From Myxococcales bacterium (lineage in GTDB: Bacteria; Myxococcota_A; Polyangia; Polyangiales; Houyiibacteriaceae), in contig JAOTYL010000007.1 of assembly GCA_029861865.1 (NCBI GenBank), forward strand, positions 124,001 to 188,000: 64,000 nt of DNA, given 5' to 3'. The notes below the pieces were generated by a model that was not told the origin of the DNA, ran no database searches, and saw nothing but the letters and a program-made list of their open reading frames with translations. Shown here piece after piece: positions 37,846 through 46,744 of the stretch (positions are counted from its first letter, which is position 1; every line of letters starts with the position of its first letter). The position numbers and the translations under genes are program-made.

Positions 37846-39162
37846 GTGAGACTGTGCGTCGTCGGCACTGGGTATGTGGGTCTGGTCACCGGCGCGTGCT
37901 TCGCCGCGACCGGTCAGCGCGTCATCTGCGTGGACAAAGACGAGTCCAAGATCGAGAGGCTCCGAAGGTCCGAGGTCCCCATCTGCGAGCCCGGGCTCGA
38001 GGAATTGGTCGTGGAAAACGCCAAGGCAGGTCGTCTGGCCTTCTCGACCGACCTTGCGTCAGCGGTGCGCGATGTGGATCTGGCTTTCATCGCCGTGGGT
38101 ACACCTCCGACCTTCGATGGCGAAGCCGATCTGAGCGCGGTGTTTGGAGTAGCGCAACAGCTCGTCGAGCACGCGAACCATGATCTGGTCATCGTTTTGA
38201 AGAGCACCGTGCCCGTCGGTACCAACGCCCAGGTCCAGCGCCTCGTCGCCGATGCCAAACACGAGACCCAGGTCGTTTCCAACCCCGAGTTCCTGAAGGA
38301 GGGTGGGGCGATCGACGACTTCATGTATCCCGACCGCATCGTCGCAGGAGTTCGTCCCGTCCACGACCGCGCGCGGCTTCTCATCAATCGCGTCTATCAT
38401 CCACTGAACCTCTCGAATACCAAGATCGTTTGGATGAATCCGGAAAGCGCCGAGTTGACCAAGTACGCCGCGAATACGATGCTGGCGTTGAGGATCTCGT
38501 TCATGAACGAGCTCGCAGTTCTCTGCGAACAGGTGGGCGCAGACGTGCAGAGCATTCGTCGCGGAATCGGAAGCGATCCGCGGATCGGGCCGCAGTTCCT
38601 TCACGCAGGCCCCGGCTACGGCGGGTCGTGTTTTCCGAAAGACGTCAAGGCTCTCGTAGCGACCGCGCGCCGTCATGGCATCGAGCTCGAGCTCGCGGAC
38701 GCCACCAACCGCGTCAATGTGCGGCATCGGAGCTTCGTGGCGCGCAAGCTGAAGCGACGCTTAGGAAGCGAGCTCGCAGGTAAGCGAATCGCGATCTGGG
38801 GTCTGGCGTTCAAGCCGGGCACAGACGACATTCGGGAGTCGCCGTCGCTCACGACGATCGAGTTTCTGCTCAACGAGGGCTGCAAGGTCGTCGCCCACGA
38901 CCCGGAAGCCATGGAAAACACGAGAGAAATGTTCGGCGACAAGGTCGAGCTCGTCGACGAAGCATACGACGCGCTGAAGAGCGCCGACGCCCTGGTGCTC
39001 CTGACCGAGTGGCGGGAGTATCAGTACCCGGAGTTCGATCGCATCAAGGAGCTGATGCGCACGCCGGTGCTCTTGGACGGCCGAAACATTTGGGTGACCT
39101 ACCGGCTCGCCGAGCAAGGCTTCGAGTATGAGGGCGTCGGCGTGCAGGCTGTCCAGTCGTGA
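37846..39162 (+). CDS. ugd: UDP-glucose 6-dehydrogenase
   Basis: The GTG at 37846 gives 438 residues with the NAD motif GTGYVGLVTGACFAATG and the catalytic Cys in GPGYGGSCFPKD near residue 260. It makes UDP-glucuronate for polysaccharides or lipid modification. It is 6 bp from the SRAP gene on the same strand. No other polysaccharide gene adjoins it. Confidence 0.94.
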   Translation: MRLCVVGTGYVGLVTGACFAATGQRVICVDKDESKIERLRRSEVPICEPGLEELVVENAKAGRLAFSTDLASAVRDVDLAFIAVGTPPTFDGEADLSAVFGVAQQLVEHANHDLVIVLKSTVPVGTNAQVQRLVADAKHETQVVSNPEFLKEGGAIDDFMYPDRIVAGVRPVHDRARLLINRVYHPLNLSNTKIVWMNPESAELTKYAANTMLALRISFMNELAVLCEQVGADVQSIRRGIGSDPRIGPQFLHAGPGYGGSCFPKDVKALVATARRHGIELELADATNRVNVRHRSFVARKLKRRLGSELAGKRIAIWGLAFKPGTDDIRESPSLTTIEFLLNEGCKVVAHDPEAMENTREMFGDKVELVDEAYDALKSADALVLLTEWREYQYPEFDRIKELMRTPVLLDGRNIWVTYRLAEQGFEYEGVGVQAVQS

Positions 39163-39168
39163 GCCGAT

Positions 39169-39792
39169 ATGTGCGGTCGATACACGCTAGCGTGTCCCGA
39201 CGAGGAAGCACTCCTCCGCGGCCTCCCGTTCAACGAGTTTAGCGAGACCCGGATTCAGTTTCGGCCGCGGTACAACGTGGCGCCGGGGCAACGCAATCCG
39301 GTAGTCTACCTTTCCGACGCTGGGCCTGTCTTGGCCGACGCACTCTGGGGTCTGGAGCGACGCGGCGGTGGCATCGTGATCAACGCCCGTGCCGAGACAG
39401 CCGACCGCACACAGATGTTTCGTGACGCATTTCGCGATGGTCGATGCGTCGTGCCCGCCGACGGATTTTTCGAATGGAGGCGAGAAGGTCGAGTCAACCA
39501 GCCCTACCTCTTTCGACGAAAAGACGAGGGTCTGTTCTTGATGGCGGGCCTTTGCGAGGGCGGGCGCTACGTGATCCTCACGCGCGACGCCGAAGGCGAG
39601 GTAGTCGACATCCACGACCGCATGCCCGTTCTTCTCGAACCGGAAGAGGCCCACCGCTGGCTGAAGCAGGGAGACGTGGGGAAAGGCCCAGCGCTCAAGA
39701 AAGCCCGCGTATCACCCCGAGTCAACCGCATCGAGCACGACGACCCCGACTGCATCGTACCGGTCTCCCAACGATCCTTCGACTTCGACTAA
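39169..39792 (+). CDS. SRAP domain protein (YedK/HMCES-like)
   Basis: The 207-residue protein begins MCGRYT, whose Cys2 is the catalytic residue after Met removal. It also has INARAET, PADGFFEW and HDRMPVLL (Asn, Glu, His). SRAP proteins form a covalent bond with abasic sites in single-stranded DNA. It lies 6 bp after ugd, perhaps only by chance. Confidence 0.92.
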   Translation: MCGRYTLACPDEEALLRGLPFNEFSETRIQFRPRYNVAPGQRNPVVYLSDAGPVLADALWGLERRGGGIVINARAETADRTQMFRDAFRDGRCVVPADGFFEWRREGRVNQPYLFRRKDEGLFLMAGLCEGGRYVILTRDAEGEVVDIHDRMPVLLEPEEAHRWLKQGDVGKGPALKKARVSPRVNRIEHDDPDCIVPVSQRSFDFD

Positions 39793-39799
39793 GAGCTCG

Positions 39800-39853
39800 A
39801 CCGCCTACGGCAGGCGGTGGGTCCCGCCCCCACCACCCCCACACTAGCGCCTA
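39800..39853 (-). repeat. G-rich dispersed repeat with hairpin, copy 1
   Basis: Read on the minus strand this begins at the ACAD stop codon (TTTAGGCGCTAGTGTGGG...) and continues through a GGGGCGGGACC core. It ends in a perfect 7-bp hairpin: ACCGCCT (39800-39806) with AGGCGGT (39812-39818) on the plus strand. It is closely similar to 47572-47628 and lies in the convergent SRAP/ACAD gap. It may act as a terminator. Confidence 0.72.
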
Positions 39854-41593
39854 AATGGTATCCCAGCGGAAGCGCTCGGTTTCGAACGCGTCATCGGCGA
39901 GGGCCTTGACGATCTCGTCGTCATTGGTGTCGATCCGCCGGAAGTTGCGCTTGATCCGGACCTTGGCCTCACGGGCAAACGTTTTCAGAAGGTCGATCTC
40001 TAGCGCCGCGGCTTCGACGCCATTAGCCTCGATCGACGATTGAACGCGACTGATGGTGCACGCCATTACGAAGAGGTCGATCATGATTTCCGCCAAGCGT
40101 TCGCTCGCGAACTGCTTGCCGATGATGGCCTTGCCGTGCTTGCGGAGGATGCTGTCCGTGGCTTGGGCGAGGTAGCGAGTTTCTTCTTCGAAGATTTTGG
40201 CTTGCTCTTGGATCGCTTCGTGGATCTTCTGGAAGCCCGGCTCGCCGCCGACTCCGGTCCGGAGCGAGGCGTGCTTCCTCGCGTAATCCGACAAGACCCC
40301 GAACCCCTTGATCGGGTGGTTCAAGATGTCTTTCATGGTCGAGGACAGCTCTTGGAGTTGGCTCGCGACGTCGTTCATCGCGGTCAATGCGATGAGCAGC
40401 CTCAAGATCTCGTTCGTGCCCTCGAAGATGCGGTTGATTCGGCAGTCCCGCACGACGCGCTCGTACGGATACTCCCGCATGTACCCGTTGCCGCCGGCAA
40501 TTTGAAGCGCCTCATCGGCGGTCTTCCACAGACACTCGGTGGCGTACACCTTGGAGATGGCAGCTTCGACCTGATACTCCTTATAGCCCGCGTCGATCAG
40601 CCCGCCCACCATCGTGACGACCGCTTCGGAGGTGTAGCAGTCGATCACCATCTGCCCGACCTTCTTCTTGATCAGGCCGTAGCTCGAAATGGGCTCGCCA
40701 AACGTCTTGCGCTCGTTGGCTTGCTTGGTGGAGAGCTCGATCAGGCGCTTCATGGCGCCAACGGAGCCCCCGCCGAGGCCCGTGCGCCCGCTGTTCAAGA
40801 TCATCATCGCCACTTTGAACCCGTGGCCAACCTCACCGAGGACGTTCGCGTCGGGCACTCTGACGCCGTCGAAGAGAACCGTCGTCGTGGGGTTCGATCG
40901 CAGACCCATCTTGTCCTCGTGCGGCCCGATGCTGACGCCTTCCATGTCCTTGGTGACGATGAACGCGGTCATCTTGCCTCGGCCGCCTTCCTCAGGGGTC
41001 TTGGCAAACACGGTGAAGAAATCGGCGAAGCCGCCATTGGTGATCCACAGCTTGTTGCCGGTGAGAACCCAGTGGTCTCCCTCTTTGACCGCCGTCGTTT
41101 TGATGGCTGCGGCGTCGGAACCAGCGCCGGGCTCAGTGAGACAATAGGCCGCAATCATTTCGCCGGAAGCGAGTTTCGGCATGTAGCGTTTGTTTTGGTC
41201 CTCGGTGCCGAAGAGCAGCAGCCCGCGCATTCCGATCGAGCTGTGCGCTCCGATCGTCACCGCCACCGATGCGTCGTACTTCGCAACCTCTTGTAGCGTG
41301 CGTGAGTAGGCCATGTTGCCGAGCCCCATACCGCCATGGTCTTCCGGGATGACCAAGCCGAACATCCCGAACTCTTTGAGCTCGTCGATGAACTCTTGGG
41401 GCAGCTCTCCGGCGACATCCCACTTGCGAAAGTCCTCGGCGCGCGTCCCAAGCAACCCTTGAAGGGCACCCGAAATGTCGGTGAGCGTTTCCCGCTGTGC
41501 GTCCGACATGGTGGGAAAGGGGCAGATGACGTCCTGTTCGATGCGCCCCATGCAAAGCGAGCGCATGAAGCTGGTGGTTTCTTTGTCGGGCAC
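39851..41593 (-). CDS. Acyl-CoA dehydrogenase, VLCAD/ACAD9-like
   Basis: The GTG at 41593, preceded by AAAGGAGCG, gives 580 residues. It has the ACAD fold with FAD contacts (ITNGGFADFFTVFAK), the dehydrogenase core YCLTEPGAGSDAA and the active-site Glu in RIFEGTNEILRL. The C-terminal ~150 residues are an extra helical part as in the longer VLCAD/ACAD9 enzymes. It would oxidise long-chain acyl-CoA. The first gene in its direction is a barrel gene pair. Confidence 0.92.
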   Translation of the reverse strand: MPDKETTSFMRSLCMGRIEQDVICPFPTMSDAQRETLTDISGALQGLLGTRAEDFRKWDVAGELPQEFIDELKEFGMFGLVIPEDHGGMGLGNMAYSRTLQEVAKYDASVAVTIGAHSSIGMRGLLLFGTEDQNKRYMPKLASGEMIAAYCLTEPGAGSDAAAIKTTAVKEGDHWVLTGNKLWITNGGFADFFTVFAKTPEEGGRGKMTAFIVTKDMEGVSIGPHEDKMGLRSNPTTTVLFDGVRVPDANVLGEVGHGFKVAMMILNSGRTGLGGGSVGAMKRLIELSTKQANERKTFGEPISSYGLIKKKVGQMVIDCYTSEAVVTMVGGLIDAGYKEYQVEAAISKVYATECLWKTADEALQIAGGNGYMREYPYERVVRDCRINRIFEGTNEILRLLIALTAMNDVASQLQELSSTMKDILNHPIKGFGVLSDYARKHASLRTGVGGEPGFQKIHEAIQEQAKIFEEETRYLAQATDSILRKHGKAIIGKQFASERLAEIMIDLFVMACTISRVQSSIEANGVEAAALEIDLLKTFAREAKVRIKRNFRRIDTNDDEIVKALADDAFETERFRWDTI

Positions 41594-41660
41594 GGGTCGC
41601 TCCTTTTCGAGTGACCTATCATGCACGCTGGCTCCGCCCGCGTCCATGCGCTTAGGCAGC

Positions 41661-42338
41661 CTATTTCATCACGCCCCAGAACGACGTGCCGACCCAGATT
41701 CGCCAAGCGAACGAAACATCTGCGTTTCCGTTGCCGACCGATATGCCGGGTCCGAGCTCGAACAACACGAAGGGCGAAACTCGGTCGCTCGCCTTGATCT
41801 CGACTCCCATCCGGAAGAGAAGCGGGATCACACCGAAAGTGCCGACGTCCTTGTTGCTGATGTACACCGCGAAGGGGATCGTTCCGCCGGTGATGACGCT
41901 CACCCGCTGATGGACGTCGATCGACACTGGCGCTGCCGCCTCGGCTTTGATTCCAAAGGTGAACGAATCGGCGCGGTTTCCCGCGAGCAGGATCCCGGGT
42001 GTGAATCGAAACGCCACATCGTTGGTAACCCTTCGTCGGTTTTTGGTCGACAAGTGCCAACGCAACGGTGCGCTCAGTCCCAAGCCGATCCGGATGAAGC
42101 GCCCGCTGCCGTACGCCGCCGCCCAGTCCCCGTACACGAGCGCCCCCTTCAAAGCCCAGTCGAGCCTTCGTGGGCCCTGGTTCCACCATTCGTAAAACAA
42201 GCTCGGGTATCCCACACCGATGTTGTGTACGTTATCGTTTCGTAAACGCTTGCCACCAATCGTCGAGTTGGTGGGCCCCGCCAGCGCCGGGCTCGCCATC
42301 GCAAGCACCAACGCAACTACCCCAACTGCCTTCTTCAT
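41661..42338 (-). CDS. Exported barrel-like protein, paralogue A
   Basis: The 225-residue protein has a signal peptide (VALVLAMASPALA) and the mature start GPTNSTIGGKRL. It shares GGKxLxxDxVH and VGYPSxxYEWWN with its neighbour at 42420. Its beta pattern suggests an outer-membrane or periplasmic barrel. I recognise no family. Confidence 0.7.
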   Translation of the reverse strand: MKKAVGVVALVLAMASPALAGPTNSTIGGKRLRNDNVHNIGVGYPSLFYEWWNQGPRRLDWALKGALVYGDWAAAYGSGRFIRIGLGLSAPLRWHLSTKNRRRVTNDVAFRFTPGILLAGNRADSFTFGIKAEAAAPVSIDVHQRVSVITGGTIPFAVYISNKDVGTFGVIPLLFRMGVEIKASDRVSPFVLFELGPGISVGNGNADVSFAWRIWVGTSFWGVMK

Positions 42339-42358
42339 CGATCTCTCCCCCTAATGAG

Positions 42359-42399
42359 AAAAGGGGACTGTCCCCTTTCATGAGAAACAGTCCCCTAAA
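42359..42399. repeat. REP-like palindrome pair (GGGGAC/GTCCCC)
   Basis: A self-complementary AAAGGGGACTGTCCCCTTT (42360-42378) is followed by a related ACAGTCCCCT half-site (to 42399), forming a REP-pair. A further copy of the core is at 53312-53330. Similar GGGGACxGTCCCC units are known as REP sequences near RayT transposases; no RayT gene is in the window. Confidence 0.72.
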
Positions 42400-42419
42400 G
42401 TTGAGTGCTCACCCGCGGT

Positions 42420-43202
42420 TTATTCGACTTCGATCTCCTCGACCACGATAACCTCCTCGCCGCCGCCAGAGGCTGAGTCGCTCTTATCCTTGTTCTTGCC
42501 GAGAACACCCCAAAACGCGGTGCCTGCGCCGATGCGCCACGCAAACGAGGCGCCCGAGACCCCTTGGCCCACGTTGATGCCGGGGCCGAGGTCAAAAAAG
42601 AACCAAGGTGCGACGTTGTCATTGGCCTTGATCTCCACACCAAGACGCACGAGCAGCGGAATGAGCCCGTTATCGGGCCCATCCCGGAAGAAGTAGGTAA
42701 ACGGGATGTACCCGCCTGTCACCACGCTGACCCGCTCATGGACGTCGATTGAGACCGGTGCGCCCACCTCGGTTTTGATGCCGAAGGTAAAGTTTTCTCC
42801 GGCTACAAAAGCGGAACCTTTCGCGATGAGGATGCCCGGCTTGAAGAGAATACCAACGTCATTGGTGACCTTGGGGCGCTCCTTTTCAGCGAGGTGCCAG
42901 CGGAGGATGCCGTTGATGCCGAGGCCAATCCGGATGACGCGAACCCCAACGCTCCCAAAGCCGGTTCGACTGGTGGTTGCTGCTCCCCAGCTGCCGCCAT
43001 AAACCAGATCGCCTCCCAGCCCCCAGTCGAGCTTGTTCTTACCCTTGTTCCACCACTCGTACAGCATGCTCGGATAACCGACGCCACCGCTGTGGACCAT
43101 GTCCTGTTCGAGCTTCTTGCCGCCGATCGTCGAGTTTGCCGGCCCGGCGAGCGCAGGGCTCGCCATTGCAAGCACCAAGATGAATACACCTATAGCTCTC
43201 AT
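42420..43202 (-). CDS. Exported barrel-like protein, paralogue B
   Basis: The ATG at 43202 gives 260 residues with a signal ending SPALAGP. It is a paralogue of the gene at 41661, with GGKKLxxDxVH and VGYPSMLYEWWN in common. It ends with an acidic tail (EEVIVVEEIEVE). A REP pair separates the two paralogues. Confidence 0.72.
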   Translation of the reverse strand: MRAIGVFILVLAMASPALAGPANSTIGGKKLEQDMVHSGGVGYPSMLYEWWNKGKNKLDWGLGGDLVYGGSWGAATTSRTGFGSVGVRVIRIGLGINGILRWHLAEKERPKVTNDVGILFKPGILIAKGSAFVAGENFTFGIKTEVGAPVSIDVHERVSVVTGGYIPFTYFFRDGPDNGLIPLLVRLGVEIKANDNVAPWFFFDLGPGINVGQGVSGASFAWRIGAGTAFWGVLGKNKDKSDSASGGGEEVIVVEEIEVE

Positions 43203-43392
43203 TTCCAGCTGCTCCTTCCCCAAAGGTGGGCCGAGACTAGGCGACAATCGGACGTCTCGCTAGTGAATAAATCACTCGCAGGGGGTCGTACCAGAATCGC
43301 GCTCTCGAGAAGTATCATTGATGCATCAGAGCAGGTTCAAAGCCCTTGACCTGACGGGTTGAGCCACCATAAGCCGCCAGGAGGAGGGATCT

Positions 43393-44031
43393 ATGAGAGC
43401 TATCGTCTGTGTCGTCGCCGTGGGCTTAGTCGTCGGATGCGAGGATCCGGGAGCAAAGGTCGAGAGCGCCACCGTAGAGGCGCCCTCCGAGCAGGCCCAC
43501 GCCGCAGAACCAACCGAGACGCCGCCCGCGAAAGCCGGCCCGCTGCTCTCGATCATGCCCGGGAACACCAAGATCGCGTTCGTCGGAGCCAAGGTGACGC
43601 GGAGTCACGACGGCGGGTTCACGAAGTTCGCGGGGACCGTTGACGTTCGCGAGCCGATCGAAGAGAGCATCATCGAGGTCACGATCGACACGTCTTCCCT
43701 CTACTCCGATGAGGACAAGCTCACGAAGCACCTCAAGTCGCCGGATTTCTTCGATGTGGCGAAGTACCCCTCGGCGAAATTTCATTCGACCAAGATCACG
43801 AAAACCGACACTGGGCACGCGATCACGGGTGACCTCACGCTTCACGGCGTAACCAAGTCGATCACGTTTCCCGCGACGATCAGTAAGGGCGCCGACGGTG
43901 GCATTGCGAGCACTGCCGAGTTCGCGATCGATCGTCAGGACTTTGGGATCGCGTACCCGGGGATGCCGGACGACTTGATCCGCGACAAGGTCGTCATCAA
44001 GCTCGACTTGAAGCTCCCGCCCCAGAGTTAG
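43393..44031 (+). CDS. YceI-family lipoprotein
   Basis: The AGGAGG site just upstream supports the ATG at 43393. The 212-residue product has a lipobox (VVGC) and the YceI lipocalin-like fold: VRSH-type FAGTVDV, SPDFFDVAKYPSAKF, TGDLTLHGVTKSITFP. YceI binds isoprenoid lipids in the periplasm. This would put a lipid-binding barrel at the outer envelope. It overlaps the convergent DUF3556 gene by 35 bp. Confidence 0.9.
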   Translation: MRAIVCVVAVGLVVGCEDPGAKVESATVEAPSEQAHAAEPTETPPAKAGPLLSIMPGNTKIAFVGAKVTRSHDGGFTKFAGTVDVREPIEESIIEVTIDTSSLYSDEDKLTKHLKSPDFFDVAKYPSAKFHSTKITKTDTGHAITGDLTLHGVTKSITFPATISKGADGGIASTAEFAIDRQDFGIAYPGMPDDLIRDKVVIKLDLKLPPQS

Positions 44032-45679
44032 GCCAACTCGCTGCGTCGGGCCAAGGTTGGAGATCCCGAAGGTCATTCACGTCGACCTTGCCGGTTGCGA
44101 TCACGCCTGTCGCTGCGTCTGCGATCGTCCAGGCCATGGTGGGTCTTCCCATCGGCTGAGACTCGACGAAGATGCACCGCAGCTCGCCTTCTTCGAATCC
44201 GCACTGCTCCTGCACAGCTTGCAGCAGCTGCATGTCATGAAGATGCCCGTCCCCAAAGTTCCAGCCGATGACAATTCCAGCCACCAGCTCGCCGTCGAGG
44301 TATTCGTATTCGTCGATGTTGTCGACGGCTTTCGGCAAGATTTGGTGTAGAGCGCGTCCTTGTAAGTGCATCGCGCGAAACGCCAGAACCTTCGAGGTAA
44401 TCGCGGTAATCGTGGCGTCGTCGTACAGCTTTCCGAGCTGGTCCTGAATCCGGGGCGAAGCCTTGATGAGGTGCTCGTCGAGCTTCTTCGAGCTGTCACC
44501 TTTGAACAGCCATACGCCGTATGGCCAGTTGCCGGCGTAATACCGCATCGAGCAGAGAAACGATACCCGCGAAGGCACCAGGTTTCCGATCAAGGGCACC
44601 AAGATGACGGAAAACACGAGGAATGCGATCAAGAACGGAGAACTGATCGAGAACGCACTCACATCGGCGTAGTGCCCGAACAGAACGAATGCGCCGTACA
44701 CCATGATCACGTTCCATTCGATCGGAACACCCATCGGAATGCTGCTGGTGATGAAGGTGTGGAACAAGACCATCGTCGCCAGCGCGATCGTCGTCGTCGT
44801 TCCTCCATCGCTGAACAAGAGAACGAGTGGGAAGCTGAGCTCGACGACTGTCCCCGCATGCGCCATCACGCGCGCGAGGGTCGACGGCCGGAGATCGTCA
44901 GGGTAACTGCGAAATAAACGCTTGCGAATCGACCCGAAGTTCGTGAGCGGGCTGTTGCTCTGCATCACGGCCACGACCGATGGGAAGTGGTAATTGAGCT
45001 TCGAAGTTGCTGCCCAGAGCCAGATCGCCACCCAGACGATCTTCGTTCCGGCGATCCAATCGGCGGCAAAGAGGAAGACGACCAGCGCCGTGTAGTAGTG
45101 CTCCCCGCGGGAAGCCAAGAAGATCGTCTTGTCCGCTAACCCCAGCACGGGGAGGATGATGACCGGCGGCAGCAGCAACTCGAGGCTGAGCTCCTGTGCG
45201 AAGAGGGCGCGGAACAGGACGGCCAGATACAGGATGTAGAGCGCGACATCGAGCACTGCGCGTCTCGAGCCTCCTAGCAGTGGCAGCCGCGGATGGAACG
45301 ACATCTTCATCGTTCCGGGCCGCAAGAAGTAGAGGGCGCCGCCGAGAGGAGGATTGTACCGTCCCGTGAGTGGACCGCTCCCACAGCCGAGCCCGATGGC
45401 CTCGAAGGCCATGCTCCAAAGCACCGCTTTTTGAAACGCGATCGGCTCGAAGTACCAAGAACCGAACGCACTGAGGTCGCCGAGCCCGGTCGTGAACGAG
45501 CAAAAAAAGCTCCATGCCCAGACATAGAAAACGACCTTGAGCACGTACACGATGTAGATCGCCGCCGGAGTCCCATAGCCCTGGAGGGCCCACGACTGAC
45601 AGACCATCTTGACCCGCTCGGGGAACGGTTTTTTCTGCCATTCGCCGATGTCGTACGGAGGAAGCTTGGGGTTCAGCAT
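43997..45679 (-). CDS. DUF3556 multi-pass membrane protein
   Basis: From ATG 45679 it encodes 560 residues with about nine transmembrane helices and a soluble C-terminal domain of about 130 residues. The start MLNPKLPPYDIGEWQKKPF is typical of DUF3556, which is best known from mycobacteria and other actinobacteria. Function unknown; a lipid or transport role is guessed. The open frame reaching 46441 is spurious. Confidence 0.78.
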   Translation of the reverse strand: MLNPKLPPYDIGEWQKKPFPERVKMVCQSWALQGYGTPAAIYIVYVLKVVFYVWAWSFFCSFTTGLGDLSAFGSWYFEPIAFQKAVLWSMAFEAIGLGCGSGPLTGRYNPPLGGALYFLRPGTMKMSFHPRLPLLGGSRRAVLDVALYILYLAVLFRALFAQELSLELLLPPVIILPVLGLADKTIFLASRGEHYYTALVVFLFAADWIAGTKIVWVAIWLWAATSKLNYHFPSVVAVMQSNSPLTNFGSIRKRLFRSYPDDLRPSTLARVMAHAGTVVELSFPLVLLFSDGGTTTTIALATMVLFHTFITSSIPMGVPIEWNVIMVYGAFVLFGHYADVSAFSISSPFLIAFLVFSVILVPLIGNLVPSRVSFLCSMRYYAGNWPYGVWLFKGDSSKKLDEHLIKASPRIQDQLGKLYDDATITAITSKVLAFRAMHLQGRALHQILPKAVDNIDEYEYLDGELVAGIVIGWNFGDGHLHDMQLLQAVQEQCGFEEGELRCIFVESQPMGRPTMAWTIADAATGVIATGKVDVNDLRDLQPWPDAASWPNSGAGASSRA

Positions 45680-45714
45680 GTCGGGGCGACCATCGCAGCG
45701 AGAGTCGTCCGAAA

Positions 45715-45742
45715 CGCTCCCAAGCGCAACGGTGTGGGAGCG
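45715..45742. promoter_or_regulatory. 8-bp inverted repeat between DUF3556 and GDPD genes
   Basis: CGCTCCCA (45715-45722) and TGGGAGCG (45735-45742) are perfectly inverted, 12 nt apart, in the 139-bp divergent region. It is a candidate operator for either gene. Confidence 0.45.
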
Positions 45743-45818
45743 AGCACGAGGGCGCGTCTGTCGCGAGTAAGATCCGCTTGCATTCGAACGAAGATCCGGC
45801 GAACCTCCGTCCGGCTTG

Positions 45819-46709
45819 ATGGGCTTTCCTCGTGCCAGCCAGCGCGTAAGGTCGTCGTGCATAGCGACGTGCTTCCTCTTCTTGTGCGCAGCTTGCGGGG
45901 ACGACACCCCCGTTGCACCCGCCAACGAGCAGGTGCGCCAGCGAATCGTAAGCCTGGCGCCATCGGCGAACATTGGGCACCGAGGCACGGGGCTGACCCG
46001 CCCGGGACACGCGTTGCCCGAGAACTCGATCGTTTCGTTTGTGGCGGCAATGGCCGCAGGTGCCGACGGTATCGAGCTCGACGTGGAGATCACCCAAGAT
46101 GGCCAGCTCATCGTGATGCACGACGACGACCTCGTTCGCACGACCAACTGCACGGGGTGCGTCAGCGAGATGACGTTCGACGAGATTCGCGCATGTCGCT
46201 TGTTGGACGGCGAAGGGCAACCCACCGACGAACGTCCGCCGACTCTCGAAGAGGTGTACGACGCCATTCCAAGCCCGGCTTTGATCAACGTCGAGCTCAA
46301 AGTCTTTGGGCCGGATTGCTCGACCGACACCACCGGTGCCGATGCTCTCGTCCCCCGCGCCCTCGAGGAAGTGACGCGCCTCGGCGGGGAGGGCCGAACA
46401 TTGTTTTCGTCTTTCGATCTGGAGGCCGCCGAGCTCGTCAAGCTAGAGCAACCTGAATACTATTCGGCCCTGCTTCTCGGACAGGCCGATTCCGACGATG
46501 TCGACCAAGCGTTGCTCCTTGGGCAAGACGCGATCCACCCGTTTTTCTCGATCGCCGCCGCGACGGTTGAAGACGCGCTCGACTCCGGCCTGCAGGTCAA
46601 CGTGTGGACGGTGAATAGCGAAGTGGACATGGAAGCTAACCTCGACAAGGGCACGACCGGCATTATCACCGGCTTCCCCGGCGTACTGGCGGAGCTCCTC
46701 GCCAACTGA
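45819..46709 (+). CDS. Glycerophosphodiester phosphodiesterase lipoprotein
   Basis: The 296-residue protein has a lipobox (FLCAAC) and the GDPD motif NIGHRGTG ... PENSIVSF ... GADGIELDV ... HDDDL, with the acid/His residues in place. It hydrolyses glycerophosphodiesters released from lipids. Its divergent partner is DUF3556. Confidence 0.92.
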   Translation: MGFPRASQRVRSSCIATCFLFLCAACGDDTPVAPANEQVRQRIVSLAPSANIGHRGTGLTRPGHALPENSIVSFVAAMAAGADGIELDVEITQDGQLIVMHDDDLVRTTNCTGCVSEMTFDEIRACRLLDGEGQPTDERPPTLEEVYDAIPSPALINVELKVFGPDCSTDTTGADALVPRALEEVTRLGGEGRTLFSSFDLEAAELVKLEQPEYYSALLLGQADSDDVDQALLLGQDAIHPFFSIAAATVEDALDSGLQVNVWTVNSEVDMEANLDKGTTGIITGFPGVLAELLAN

Positions 46710-46744
46710 TTGCTACGAGCCCCTCTCCCGCCCAGACTACGAAG

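Noticed and set aside
40040-41296. 418-codon plus-strand open frame
   Set aside because: It is antisense to the well-supported acyl-CoA dehydrogenase and shows no recognisable domain.
45680-46441. Upstream extension of the DUF3556 frame
   Set aside because: It is antisense to the GDPD gene and lacks a membrane or domain pattern.
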